Shown: piece after piece, positions 26,283-35,436 of the stretch
How the letters are laid out: each line of letters opens with the position of its first letter
How positions within the stretch are numbered: the stretch's first letter is position 1
Assembly: GCA_028280845.1 (NCBI GenBank)
Contig: JANQKZ010000035.1
Span: forward strand, 62,001-126,000
Origin: Opitutales bacterium
Lineage (GTDB): Bacteria; Verrucomicrobiota; Verrucomicrobiia; Opitutales; JABSRG01
Direction of reading: 5' to 3'
DNA: 64,000 bases
The notes under the pieces: generated by a model
What the model saw: only the letters and a program-made list of their open reading frames with translations
Told to the model about the DNA's origin: nothing
The model's database searches: none
Translations under genes and position numbers: made by a program

Positions 26283-28799
26283 ATGGAACCCATGAACAAC
26301 TTTACCCCCCGGGCCCAGCAGGTGCTGGCGCTTGCCCGCAAGGAGGCCGACCGGTTTCACCACAACTACGTGGGGACGGAGCACTTACTGCTTGGATTAA
26401 TCAACCTTGGGCAAGGTGTAGCAGTAAACGTATTGCAGAAAATGGGGCTCGACCTGGAAACGGTGCGTAGTGCTGTGGAGAAGCAGGTGGGCACTGGTCC
26501 TGAAACGAAACCTTCGGGAAATATTCCTTACACACCCCGGGTGAAAAAGGTGTTGGCTTTGGCCGGCAAGGAAGCTAAAGCCCTCAACCACAGCTATGTG
26601 GGTACCGAGCATATCCTCCTTGGTTTGCTGCGGGAAGGGGAAGGCGTGGCCGCCCGCGTATTGAAAAGTCTCGACGTGGATATCGAGCGTTGCCGCAACG
26701 AGATTCTTTCCGAACTGGATCCGAATTTCTCTGGCGAACCTGAAGAATCGGGTGTTGGTTCCGGTGGAGTCAGCGCGGAACTGGGCGAAAAGAAGGATGT
26801 AAAAACCCCCGCCCTCAAAGCCTTTGGGCGGGATCTGACCGAGTTGGCCCGCAAGGGCGAGTTGGACCCGGTGATTGGCCGAAAACAGGAGATTCGTCGG
26901 GTGATTCAAATTCTTTGCCGTCGGACGAAAAACAACCCGGTGCTGATCGGGGAAGCCGGCGTGGGTAAAACAGCCATCGTCGAGGGCTTGGCCCTGGAAA
27001 TTGCCAGCGGCGTAGTTCCTGAAATCATCGCGGACAAGCGGGTCGTCACCTTAGACCTGGCCCTTATGGTCGCCGGGACGAAGTATCGCGGCCAATTTGA
27101 GGAACGGATCAAAGCTGTCATGGATGAAATCCGTCGCTCCAAAAACGTGATTATCTTTATCGACGAGCTCCACACGATCGTAGGAGCGGGCGCAGCCGAA
27201 GGCGCGATGGATGCGTCGAATATTTTCAAACCGGCGTTGAGCCGGGGTGAGCTCCAGTGCATTGGCGCCACCACGCTGGCCGAATACCGCAAGTATATTG
27301 AAAAGGATAGTGCGTTGGATCGCCGCTTTCAGTCGGTCAAAGTGGAGCCGCCCAGCGTCGACGACTCTTTCACCATCCTGAAAGGGATACGCCATAAATA
27401 CGAGGAACACCACAAAGTGGTGTATACGGACAAGGCTCTTGAATCAGCGGTAAAGTTGTCCGATCGCTATGTGAATGGGCGCTTTCTGCCGGATAAGGCG
27501 ATCGATGTTCTGGACGAAGCTGGCTCCCGGGCTCGTATCGAGTCCTTGAAACGCCCTCCTGAAATCGAGGAGCTGAGCGCGGAAATCGATTCGATTTGCT
27601 CCAAAAAAGAAGAGGCTATTTCCCAACAGAACTTCGAAGAAGCTGCCCGTTTTCGTGACAACGAGAAACAGCTCCGCGCGAAACGCGAGCAGACCCTTGA
27701 GGATTGGAAGCGCAACCGCGAAGAGCAGCAGATCACGGTAGGTGATGACGAGATGATGCGCGTGGTGTCCGATTGGACCGGCATTCCCCTCAACCGCATG
27801 GAGGAGAAAGACAACATCAAACTGCTGGAACTCGAAAAGGACCTGCAGCGCGAGGTGGTTGGCCAGGACTTCGCCACCGAGGTCATTTCCAAGGCACTGC
27901 GTCGTAGTCGGGCAGATCTGAAAGATCCTCGCCGGCCAATCGGGTCGTTTATGTTCCTCGGGCCCACCGGGGTGGGTAAAACGCATTTGGCCAAGATTCT
28001 GGCCGAACGGATGTTTGGAGAGCAGGACGCCCTCATTCAAATCGATATGTCGGAATATATGGAGAAATTCTCCGTTTCCCGGCTTATCGGATCGCCCCCC
28101 GGCTATGTTGGTTATGAGGAAGGGGGACAACTGACCGAGGCGGTGCGTCGGAAGCCGTACTCTGTCATCCTTTTCGATGAGATCGAAAAAGCCCACCCGG
28201 ATGTGGTGCAACTGTTGCTCCAGGTCCTTGAGGATGGTCGGTTGACCGATTCCCTGGGCCGCCGCGTCGATTTCCGCAATACCATCCTCATCATGACCTC
28301 AAATGTAGGAGCTGAGATCCTGCAACGGGACAACACGATGGGCTTTGCTATCGATCCGACCGGCTTCTCGGATTTTGAAATGATCAAAGGAAAGATTCTG
28401 GATGAAACCAAGCGTGTCTTTAAGCCGGAATTCTTAAATCGACTGACCGAAATCGTCATCTTCCAGAAGCTGTCCCGCGAGCATATGCACCAGATTGTAG
28501 ATATCGAACTAGCCAAAGTCGAAAAACGCATGAAGGAGCAGAAGTTCACCCTGCAGATCACCGACGAAGCTAAGGAATTCCTCATCGATAACGGGTATGA
28601 CGATAAGTTTGGCGCCCGTCCGCTCCGCCGTGCGGTGGAGAAATTCCTCGAGGATAGCCTGGCGGAGTCCATCCTTCGTGGTGACGTGAAGGCTGGCGAA
28701 CCAGTCAAGGTAATCCTTGCGGAAGACGGCAAGGGATTGGATTTCACCCACACAGATACCCCGGAGGAAGTGTCCCCCGGCGGAGAGGAAGTGGAATAA
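26283..28799 (+). CDS. clpC: AAA+ unfoldase ClpC
   Basis: The 838-residue chaperone has two N-terminal Clp repeats (each with [12 protein letters not shown] or [12 protein letters not shown]), AAA1 with Walker A GEAGVGKT, a middle domain with a UVR-like [15 protein letters not shown]2 with Walker A GPTGVGKT and the sensor/arginine-finger region GARPLRR near the end. ClpC unfolds McsB-marked or adaptor-bound substrates for ClpP. It starts 22 bases after mcsB behind AAAGGA and is followed by a terminator. Confidence 0.96.
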   Translation: MEPMNNFTPRAQQVLALARKEADRFHHNYVGTEHLLLGLINLGQGVAVNVLQKMGLDLETVRSAVEKQVGTGPETKPSGNIPYTPRVKKVLALAGKEAKALNHSYVGTEHILLGLLREGEGVAARVLKSLDVDIERCRNEILSELDPNFSGEPEESGVGSGGVSAELGEKKDVKTPALKAFGRDLTELARKGELDPVIGRKQEIRRVIQILCRRTKNNPVLIGEAGVGKTAIVEGLALEIASGVVPEIIADKRVVTLDLALMVAGTKYRGQFEERIKAVMDEIRRSKNVIIFIDELHTIVGAGAAEGAMDASNIFKPALSRGELQCIGATTLAEYRKYIEKDSALDRRFQSVKVEPPSVDDSFTILKGIRHKYEEHHKVVYTDKALESAVKLSDRYVNGRFLPDKAIDVLDEAGSRARIESLKRPPEIEELSAEIDSICSKKEEAISQQNFEEAARFRDNEKQLRAKREQTLEDWKRNREEQQITVGDDEMMRVVSDWTGIPLNRMEEKDNIKLLELEKDLQREVVGQDFATEVISKALRRSRADLKDPRRPIGSFMFLGPTGVGKTHLAKILAERMFGEQDALIQIDMSEYMEKFSVSRLIGSPPGYVGYEEGGQLTEAVRRKPYSVILFDEIEKAHPDVVQLLLQVLEDGRLTDSLGRRVDFRNTILIMTSNVGAEILQRDNTMGFAIDPTGFSDFEMIKGKILDETKRVFKPEFLNRLTEIVIFQKLSREHMHQIVDIELAKVEKRMKEQKFTLQITDEAKEFLIDNGYDDKFGARPLRRAVEKFLEDSLAESILRGDVKAGEPVKVILAEDGKGLDFTHTDTPEEVSPGGEEVE

Positions 28800-28829
28800 G
28801 GTTCAGGAAGCTCTCAGATTTGAAATCAG

Positions 28830-28854
28830 GGGCGCCGGTGACGGCGCCCTTTTT
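28830..28854 (+). terminator. Terminator of the clpC operon
   Basis: An 8-bp GC stem (GGGCGCCG/CGGCGCCC) with a GTGA loop is followed by five T, 30 bases after the clpC stop. Confidence 0.88.
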
Positions 28855-29040
28855 GGGGGGGATGTTGAGCCACGTGCCCACCTTTGCCAAGGCTATGGCG
28901 GGGCAAGCAAGCGCGGGCCATCCGTCTGTATCCGGTGTTTCGGTCCTGGATCAGGGGGAGAGTAAGGATATGGGAGGATTGGGGGGGATGAAAAAAATCG
29001 TGACAGCGGGGAGGGGGTAGCCCAATGATTACCGGGATAT

Positions 29041-30018
29041 ATGGTGACCGCAGCTGGCCAAACGGAGTATGCTCTGGAGACGCGTGATTTGCGTGTGGAT
29101 TATGGAGATTTTACCGCGGTCCGTGATATCTCCTTGAAAATTCCGAAAGGCGAAATCTATGGGTTGGTGGGGCCGAACGGGGCTGGGAAGACCTCGACCA
29201 TTAAGGTGGTGGCCACCTTGATGGAACCGACGTACGGGGATGTGTTTATTGAAGGCCTGGACATAGAGGAGAAGCGGCAGGCGGTTCACCGCCTACTCGG
29301 GTATATGCCGGATCTTGCGCCCACCACTCCGGAGATGAGAGTATGGGAATTTCTCGATATGTTTGCGGGCGCATATGGGTTGGCCCCGGGGCCCGGGCGC
29401 AAACGCTGGGAGGAATGCCTTGAACTGGTGCAATTGACCGAGAGTCGAGATGTCCTTTGCGGATCCTTGTCCCGCGGAATGACCCAGCGCTTGATTTTAG
29501 CCAAGACCTTGATCCCCCATCCGTCTGTTTTGCTGCTTGACGAACCCGCCAGCGGGATGGACCCGATGGCCCGGATCAGTTTAAGGAATATTCTGCAGGA
29601 GCTTGTCCGAGAACAACAGGTGACGGTATTGATTTCTTCCCACATCCTGACCGAGCTCGCGGATATGTGCACCTCGGTGGGCATCATGAGTAAGGGGAGT
29701 CTCCTTTTTAGCGGAGATATCGATGAGGTGGCTGAGAGCGTGGCCAAACCTCACCGCGAAGTAGAGCTCACCTGGATAACAGACGCGGTGCCGGCCGACT
29801 TGGATGTGCCCGGACTTCTGCAACGTGACCAAGTAATGGACCTCTCCATGCAAAGCGGCGGAGCCTCCTTCCAGTTTTACGGGGAGGACGGAAACCTGAA
29901 TACCTTCCTCAGGGAGTTGGTGGAGGCCGGTCTGCCCCTGGTCCGGTTTGCCCCGAAAAAGGCAGGGATCGAAGACGTCCTCCTTGATATTGAACAAAAG
30001 GAAAAGGCCAATGGGTGA
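29041..30018 (+). CDS. ABC transporter ATP-binding protein
   Basis: The 325-residue ATPase has Walker A GPNGAGKT (about 48-55), signature LSRGMTQRL, Walker B VLLLDEPASGMDP and the switch SSHILTEL. It has an extra C-terminal domain of about 100 residues, as in CcmA/NatA-type exporters. Its end overlaps the permease start by eight bases. The substrate is unknown. The 186 bases between the clpC terminator and this gene hold only a weak hairpin around 28886-28910. Confidence 0.92.
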   Translation: MVTAAGQTEYALETRDLRVDYGDFTAVRDISLKIPKGEIYGLVGPNGAGKTSTIKVVATLMEPTYGDVFIEGLDIEEKRQAVHRLLGYMPDLAPTTPEMRVWEFLDMFAGAYGLAPGPGRKRWEECLELVQLTESRDVLCGSLSRGMTQRLILAKTLIPHPSVLLLDEPASGMDPMARISLRNILQELVREQQVTVLISSHILTELADMCTSVGIMSKGSLLFSGDIDEVAESVAKPHREVELTWITDAVPADLDVPGLLQRDQVMDLSMQSGGASFQFYGEDGNLNTFLRELVEAGLPLVRFAPKKAGIEDVLLDIEQKEKANG

Positions 30019-31678
30019 GTTGAGTCCCACTCAGGCATCCTGGATGCCAGCCTGGTGGAAGATCTGGGCGAACCCCATCTTCCTCAAGTATCGTCGGCTC
30101 CGCTTGCGCCCGAGGCCAACAGCCATCTGGGCCATCGCCATTGGGTTGCTGGCGACCTTCATCTTCACTGTCATCTATTTGCCCGCGACACAGCGCGAAA
30201 TGCTGAATCCGGTCGAGGCTGCGCGAACTACCATTATTCCCCTTTTTATCCTTCAGGGGGTGTTATTAATGTTGTTTGGAACCGGTGCGGTGGCCTCCGG
30301 GATCATTCAGGAAAAAGAGGAAGGAACCCTGGATTATCAGCGCCTGACCCCGATGCATCCGATGGCCAAAATCCTGGGCTACTTATTCGGGTTGCCGATT
30401 CGTGAATATCTGCTGGTAGGGCTGATCTCACCCTTAATGATCTTTGCCCTCATTCGTGGACAGATCCCACTGTCCGCCTCGATCTCAATCTATCTGATTT
30501 TTTTCTCGTGCGTATTACTTTACCATATGACGGGAATGGTCGCAGGCATGGTCATGAACCGGCGGAAGTTTGCGGCCCGGTTTTCTCAGGGCATGGTGAT
30601 CGTATTTTATCTCATTTTGCCCAATTTCTCGAACCTCGGGTTTTATTTCTTCGAGTATCTCACGGTTCGCCCGGTCCTTGTAAACCAGATTTTACCTCTG
30701 CTTCCCCAGGACCTGCCATCGGGATTGCGCGATAGTGTTATGCTGGGGGTGAACGATGTTCCCTTCTTTGCTTTTCAGCTTTCTCCGTTTGTTTTCTCCC
30801 TCCTCATTCAGTTGCTCTTGCTCTCCACCTTCTTCGTGGTGGTTTATCGCAAATGGGAAAATCCGGTTCGACACAGTATGGGGAAGTGGTTCGGATTGGT
30901 GTTTTACTCGGTGGTTCTGGTGCTGATCCTGGGAAATCTTCTTCCTTTGATTGAGGCTCAGGCAGAAGGAAGCATGCGGTTTGGCGTCTTGCCCAGGGAA
31001 GCGATCCCTATCGCAGTCATGCTGACGATGGGAATGCTATGTTTCAGTTTTTCTTGGTTGGTCATTTCGGTCATCACTCCGAATCAGTTTGAATATATGA
31101 CCGGGCTCCGACGGGTCCTGAAACTCCGGCTTCCCCGAATCCCTCTGTCATGGGATGCTTCGAGCAGCCTGTTTCACGCAGTGATTCTGGCTGTCCTGAC
31201 CCTCTTGTCCTCGCTCCTGGTTCTTCACTATTTATTTGAGGCTGGATTGATGGTAAGCAATGGGGTGGAAGTCAGTTGGGCTGGAATTATTCGCTTCCCC
31301 ATCATTCTGGGTCTATTGACACTGACCGTGTTTGGCATGGTGGAGTATTGGGGGAATATTCGCCTCATGTTGTTCGTCCTTCTCGGATGGGGAGTTCCCT
31401 TCTTTGCTGCCATCATCTTGATCGCCACCAGTAATTCCTTTGCCAAACCGGCGATTTACCTGGGGTCTATTTCTCCGCTCGGCTGTATGGTTTTCACCAT
31501 TGTGACGGCTTTTGAGGGTCTAGAGGACACGGAATATTTGGGTTCTATACAGAATGCGGTGCTGTTATGCATCGTCATTTACACGTTGCTCCCCGCCTAT
31601 CTGATCCTGCGCTTGAAGCGTAAACAGGCCCTCATGGCGGAGAAAGTCGCCCAACGGGCAAAGGGGAGTGTTGAGTAG
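30011..31678 (+). CDS. ABC-2-type exporter permease
   Basis: The 555-residue permease has about twelve hydrophobic segments and the conserved EKEEGTLDYQRLTP coupling motif early on, as in ABC-2 permeases that work with CcmA-like ATPases. The ATG at 30011 overlaps the ATPase gene by eight bases, which supports this start. It is about twice the usual ABC-2 permease length, so it may be a fused pair of permease halves. Function beyond export is not inferable. Confidence 0.8.
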   Translation: MGELSPTQASWMPAWWKIWANPIFLKYRRLRLRPRPTAIWAIAIGLLATFIFTVIYLPATQREMLNPVEAARTTIIPLFILQGVLLMLFGTGAVASGIIQEKEEGTLDYQRLTPMHPMAKILGYLFGLPIREYLLVGLISPLMIFALIRGQIPLSASISIYLIFFSCVLLYHMTGMVAGMVMNRRKFAARFSQGMVIVFYLILPNFSNLGFYFFEYLTVRPVLVNQILPLLPQDLPSGLRDSVMLGVNDVPFFAFQLSPFVFSLLIQLLLLSTFFVVVYRKWENPVRHSMGKWFGLVFYSVVLVLILGNLLPLIEAQAEGSMRFGVLPREAIPIAVMLTMGMLCFSFSWLVISVITPNQFEYMTGLRRVLKLRLPRIPLSWDASSSLFHAVILAVLTLLSSLLVLHYLFEAGLMVSNGVEVSWAGIIRFPIILGLLTLTVFGMVEYWGNIRLMLFVLLGWGVPFFAAIILIATSNSFAKPAIYLGSISPLGCMVFTIVTAFEGLEDTEYLGSIQNAVLLCIVIYTLLPAYLILRLKRKQALMAEKVAQRAKGSVE

Positions 31679-31806
31679 CGGGTGGGGGCTCATGATCTTC
31701 TGAAGGCCTAATACCGGTCAGTGCCTAGACTTGGGCCCTGCGTCGATTTGGCTTGTCAGTGGAGGGCCGAACTGTGGTAGACAGGTCGTTTTATCTGTTT
31801 AAACCA

Positions 31807-32208
31807 ATGACTGAACAAACGCTTATCATTTTAAAGCCCGACTGCATGGAAAAGAAAATCGCCGGTGAGGTGATTGGCCGCTTCGAGAAAGCCGGATTCG
31901 AGCTGAAGGCCGCTAAGGTTATACAGCTTTCGGCTGACGTCTTGCGTGAGCATTATGCCCACGTGGCCGACAGACCGTTCTATCCTGAAATTGAAGCCTT
32001 CATGAGCTCACGCCCGGTGATGGTGATGATCCTCGAAGGGGATGACGTGATCAACCGCGTGCGTGACCTCCTGGGCCCCACGGATTCCATGGCCGCCCCG
32101 GCAGGGACGATCCGGGGAGACCTGGGTACCGATAAGATGGTCAATGTCGTCCACGCCTCGGATGGGCCGGAGACGGCTAAGGTAGAAATCGCCCGCTTCT
32201 TTGGGTGA
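31807..32208 (+). CDS. ndk: Nucleoside diphosphate kinase
   Basis: The 133-residue enzyme balances NTP pools by phosphate transfer through a histidine. It has the start TEQTLIILKPD, RPFYPEI and GTIRGDLG, and the active-site box NVVHASDGPETA with the phosphorylated His. An upstream in-frame start would add 18 unrelated residues, so I use the ATG at 31807. It is slightly shorter than the usual 140. Confidence 0.95.
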   Translation: MTEQTLIILKPDCMEKKIAGEVIGRFEKAGFELKAAKVIQLSADVLREHYAHVADRPFYPEIEAFMSSRPVMVMILEGDDVINRVRDLLGPTDSMAAPAGTIRGDLGTDKMVNVVHASDGPETAKVEIARFFG

Positions 32209-32245
32209 GGTTCGGTTGACTGCTTGAGAGTTGGGGTGGTGCTTC

Positions 32246-32280
32246 GGGATGCGAGATACGTGATACGGGATTTGAGCTGC
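32246..32280. repeat. Degenerate 7-bp tandem repeat (gggatac family)
   Basis: Five consecutive 7-bp units lie between the convergent ndk and ispF genes. Examples are gggatgc/gagatac, then gtgatac, gggattt and gagctgc. Confidence 0.65.
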
Positions 32281-32304
32281 CCGGCGGGCGAAGCGGCCCG
32301 GCGT

Positions 32305-32346
32305 TAATCATTTTCGTAATCGTTATCGTGGTTGTGATCGATTTCG
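32305..32346. repeat. Degenerate 6-bp tandem repeat (taatcg family)
   Basis: Seven consecutive 6-bp units, most ending in tcg, lie 24 bases after the heptamer array. Examples are ttttcg/taatcg/ttatcg, then tgatcg and atttcg. Confidence 0.7.
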
Positions 32347-32391
32347 AACAGATAAACCAGTATCCCGCTACTCCAACCTCCGGCTTATCGC

Positions 32392-32877
32392 CTACAGCCT
32401 GTATACCAGCGCTGTCGCGTAGGCGGCCATGCCTTCGCCTTTGCCCAGGGGGCCGAGACCTTCATTGGTCGTGGCTTTGATGCCGATCTGTGCGGGGGCG
32501 ATTCCCAGGGAGGTGCCAATGGCCCCCTTCATCCTGGGAATATAGGGGCCGATTTTGGGAGCTTCGGCCACCAGAGTGGAATCAATGTTGCTGATTGCAT
32601 AGCCGAGCCGTTCTGCTTCGAAATGAGCTTTACGAAGAATGACCTGGGAGTCCATGTCGCGCCATTTTTCGTCTCCCGGGGGAAAAAAGTGCCCGATATC
32701 GGGTAAGCCCAAGGCGCCGAAGATGGCATCGGCAATGGCGTGGCTGAGGACATCCGCATCTGAATGTCCTTCCAGGCCGAACTGAAAGGGGACATGGATG
32801 CCCCCCAAGATAAGTTTCCGGGTTTCGCTGATACGATGGATATCGTATCCGAATCCTACTTTGAAGGCGGAGGTCAT
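32392..32877 (-). CDS. ispF: 2-C-methyl-D-erythritol 2,4-cyclodiphosphate synthase
   Basis: IspF closes the cyclic diphosphate in the MEP isoprenoid pathway. The 161-residue protein has GYDIHRI (metal ligands Asp and His), GLEGHSDADVLSHAIADA and DIGHFFPPGD, and ends with AAYATALV. It is the last gene of a pyrF-ispD-ispF leftward cluster. Confidence 0.95.
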   Translation of the reverse strand: MTSAFKVGFGYDIHRISETRKLILGGIHVPFQFGLEGHSDADVLSHAIADAIFGALGLPDIGHFFPPGDEKWRDMDSQVILRKAHFEAERLGYAISNIDSTLVAEAPKIGPYIPRMKGAIGTSLGIAPAQIGIKATTNEGLGPLGKGEGMAAYATALVYRL

Positions 32878-32881
32878 GGGG

Positions 32882-32916
32882 GATGTGAGCTGTGAATTTG
32901 GAGGAGGGAGTAAGAT
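32882..32916. repeat. Degenerate 7-bp tandem repeat between ispF and ispD
   Basis: Units of 7 bp such as gatgtga/gctgtga, atttgga and ggaggga follow the ispF start region. Confidence 0.45.
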
Positions 32917-32945
32917 GAATAAAAGAAAGAGAGCTCGAGGGATTG

Positions 32946-32985
32946 AGTTTTGGCCTTCCGATTTCCACTTTCAGGATTTCGGGCC
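32946..32985. repeat. Degenerate 7-bp tandem repeat between ispF and ispD
   Basis: Units of 7 bp including ggccttc/cgatttc, cactttc and aggattt end at the ispD stop codon. Confidence 0.55.
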
Positions 32986-33696
32986 TTATTTCAGGGTGGC
33001 GAGGAGGTATTCGAGGTAAGGGATATCTTGAGGCCTGGTGAGTTTGGGGTTGGGACAGGGATTCTCCAGCAGGGTGACGGGTTCCCCGATGAAGGCCAGG
33101 GCTGCAGTATCGTCGGTAATTGTTGCACCCTGGTGGATAACTTCCTGGTAGGCACGCAGGATGAGGTCGAGGCGGAAGACCTGGGGCGTTTCCATCGCCC
33201 AGAGTCGGTCGCGTTGCAGGTCCTCCAGGGTTTCCTGGACCGGCGCAGTCGACCCGCCCACGGAGGCCATTTTGATGGTGTCGGTTACCCGGTGAGCCAG
33301 GGTTGCATTACCCGTTCTGCTAACGGTTTCCAGGAGTTGCTCCAACATCGAAGCCTGGATGAGGGGACGGGCCGAATCGTGAATAAAGACGACCTCCACT
33401 CCCGCAGGTATCGCAGTTAAGCCGGCCATAACGGAGTCCTGCCGCTTGGAGCCACCAAAAGTCCAATGATTTTGCCAGGGCACCTGAGGCATGGCCTCGA
33501 GGGCTTCGAGGACGTGTTCGCGCTGCTCTACATCTCGAACCACCCAGACGACATGGTGGAGGAACCCCGCTTCGCGAAAGGCTTCGAGGGAGTGCTGCCA
33601 GACGGGCATGCCTGCGATTTCGGCGAGGACCTTATCGGCGACGACTCCGGCCATGCGCTGCCCACTGCCGGCACATAGGAGAATCAGTCCATTCAT
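32986..33696 (-). CDS. ispD: 2-C-methyl-D-erythritol 4-phosphate cytidylyltransferase
   Basis: IspD makes CDP-methylerythritol in the MEP pathway. The 236-residue protein has the nucleotide loop LLCAGSGQRM, the catalytic Lys in ADKVLAEIAG, VFIHDSARPL and the late TDDTAALAF. Its start overlaps the pyrF stop by four bases, suggesting translational coupling. Confidence 0.93.
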   Translation of the reverse strand: MNGLILLCAGSGQRMAGVVADKVLAEIAGMPVWQHSLEAFREAGFLHHVVWVVRDVEQREHVLEALEAMPQVPWQNHWTFGGSKRQDSVMAGLTAIPAGVEVVFIHDSARPLIQASMLEQLLETVSRTGNATLAHRVTDTIKMASVGGSTAPVQETLEDLQRDRLWAMETPQVFRLDLILRAYQEVIHQGATITDDTAALAFIGEPVTLLENPCPNPKLTRPQDIPYLEYLLATLK

Positions 33697-34412
33697 GAAT
33701 CCGTAGCTTGGGGCTGTAGGCTGGTTTTTATGTCGGTGATGGTTTTTACCGGATTTTCCGCCTTCAGGATGGGTCGGCCGACGACGATGTGGGAGGCGCC
33801 CATTTTGGCGGCGGACTCCGGAGTCTGGGTTCGTTTCTGCTCATTGGCGTCTACGCCGGCGGGGCGGATACCAGGGGTGACAAGGAGGGGAGCCACTCCG
33901 ATCTCTCCGCGGAGGAGGGTGAGCTCCAGGGGAGAGCAGACCAGTCCGTCTATGCCTGCCCGCACGGCCAACCTGGCTAGTCGCAGGACCTGAACCTCAA
34001 GGGAGTCGGCGATGCCGGTGGCGACCATTCCTTCTTCATTAAAAGAGGTTAAAACCGTGACCCCCAGGAGCTGTAGCTCGGGCCGGACCTCATCCCGGGC
34101 TTCCCGGGCAAAGGCGAGCATCTCTGACCCGCCCGAAGCGTGCAGGGTCAGCATCTGGATGGGGAGGTGGCCCAGACTCCTGACGGTGCTGCCCACCGTA
34201 TTGGGAATATCGTAGAGTTTAAGATCGAGGAAAATATTGATATGTCGTTGGGCGACTTCCTCGATAAATCCCGGACCCTCTTTAGTGAAGAGTTGGAGTC
34301 CAATTTTTACCCAGTCCAGATGGCCTTCGACTTTATCTAAAAATGTGAGTCCCTCGTCCCGAGAAGGGACATCCAGGGCAAGGATCAATTCGCATGTAGA
34401 AATCATATTCAT
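33693..34412 (-). CDS. pyrF: Orotidine 5'-phosphate decarboxylase
   Basis: PyrF makes UMP, the last step of de novo pyrimidine synthesis. The 239-residue TIM-barrel protein shows LALDVPS, the catalytic Lys-Asp network in FLDLKLYDIPNTV, TLHASGG and the phosphate-gripper end VTPGIRP followed by HIVVGRPI. It heads the leftward pyrF-ispD-ispF cluster and is divergent from ispE with 44 bases between them. Confidence 0.94.
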   Translation of the reverse strand: MNMISTCELILALDVPSRDEGLTFLDKVEGHLDWVKIGLQLFTKEGPGFIEEVAQRHINIFLDLKLYDIPNTVGSTVRSLGHLPIQMLTLHASGGSEMLAFAREARDEVRPELQLLGVTVLTSFNEEGMVATGIADSLEVQVLRLARLAVRAGIDGLVCSPLELTLLRGEIGVAPLLVTPGIRPAGVDANEQKRTQTPESAAKMGASHIVVGRPILKAENPVKTITDIKTSLQPQATDS

Positions 34413-34456
34413 CTAGCCTTTTTAACAGTCTCCCTAAACATGTTGGGAGAACGAGT

Positions 34457-35362
34457 ATGAATCAAGGCTATGGCATAACGGTTTTCTCTCCGGCCAAGGT
34501 AAATTTGTTCCTGGCTATCACCGGGCCTCGGGATGATGGGTTTCACAACCTGGTGTCCGTCGTGACCCCGCTACGGTTTGGAGATCAACTATGGATCTTT
34601 CCGCTAACCCCCGGTGAAGGAAATGACATGCTCGAGGTGGTTCCTGCCGATACGGGTATCCCCACCGATGAGCGTAATCTGATCCTGAGGGCTGTCCGGA
34701 GGATGCGAGAGGTCTGTCCGCACCTGCTGGGTCCGGTGCGGATCCGCCTGCGCAAACGGATTCCGGCGGAGGCGGGCCTGGGTGGGGGGAGTTCCAACGC
34801 CAGTGTGACCTTGCGTGCGCTCTGGCAATGGTTGGGTCGGCCCTTCACCTGGGAGCGGCTGATCGAGATGGCGGCCGAGCTGGGGTCGGATTGCCCGGTG
34901 TTCCTCAATCCCGGTCCCAGCGTGATGCGAGGGCGGGGGGAATTCCTCCAGCCTGTGGTCCCCGGTCAACGCCAGGCTTTGTCTGGCCAGCGCATTTTAC
35001 TCTTCAAACCCGCCTTTGGGGTGGAAACCGGTTGGGCTTACCGCGAAATGCGTCAGCGTGGAACCGACTATATTACGGAAGTGGAGGCAGAGGCGCATCT
35101 CGGGCGATGGCAACGTGGCGAAATAAACCATAAAACCTTGGTTATGAATAATATGGAAAGAGTGGTAGATCAAAAATTCCTTGCTCTTCCCAGCTTGCGC
35201 AAGGCGCTTAAGGTGGAGACGGGAAGTCATTTGTGCATGAGCGGAAGCGGTAGCGCGAGTTTTGTGCTTCTGGATGAGAGGTCGGATATAGTAAAAATCC
35301 GGAAGATCATAAAGGAGGCGTTAGGGACGGAAACTTTTATCATTGAAACTTCCCTCCTCTGA
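34457..35362 (+). CDS. ispE: 4-diphosphocytidyl-2-C-methyl-D-erythritol kinase
   Basis: IspE phosphorylates the product of IspD; IspF then uses it, so the three MEP steps ispD, ispE and ispF sit within 3 kb on opposite strands. The 301-residue GHMP kinase has SPAKVNLFL at the start, the ATP loop PAEAGLGGGSSNAS (about 110-123) and SGSGSASFVLL near the end. An internal Arg/Gln-rich insertion follows GPSVMRGRG. Confidence 0.94.
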   Translation: MNQGYGITVFSPAKVNLFLAITGPRDDGFHNLVSVVTPLRFGDQLWIFPLTPGEGNDMLEVVPADTGIPTDERNLILRAVRRMREVCPHLLGPVRIRLRKRIPAEAGLGGGSSNASVTLRALWQWLGRPFTWERLIEMAAELGSDCPVFLNPGPSVMRGRGEFLQPVVPGQRQALSGQRILLFKPAFGVETGWAYREMRQRGTDYITEVEAEAHLGRWQRGEINHKTLVMNNMERVVDQKFLALPSLRKALKVETGSHLCMSGSGSASFVLLDERSDIVKIRKIIKEALGTETFIIETSLL

Positions 35363-35436
35363 CCATAAATCGCAATTACTCAGGCTCCCTCCTCGCGGAG
35401 CCACTAGGAAATTGTATACTTTTTTGTTCGTTTGGC

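Noticed and set aside
27444-28211. 255-codon antisense frame inside clpC
   Set aside because: It lies wholly opposite a well-conserved ClpC and has no family motif or ribosome site; it is a by-product of GC-rich codon use.
28886-28910. Dispersed hairpin element after clpC (ttgcc...ggcaa)
   Set aside because: Only one copy was seen in the window and the stem is five bases, so it cannot be called a repeat family here.
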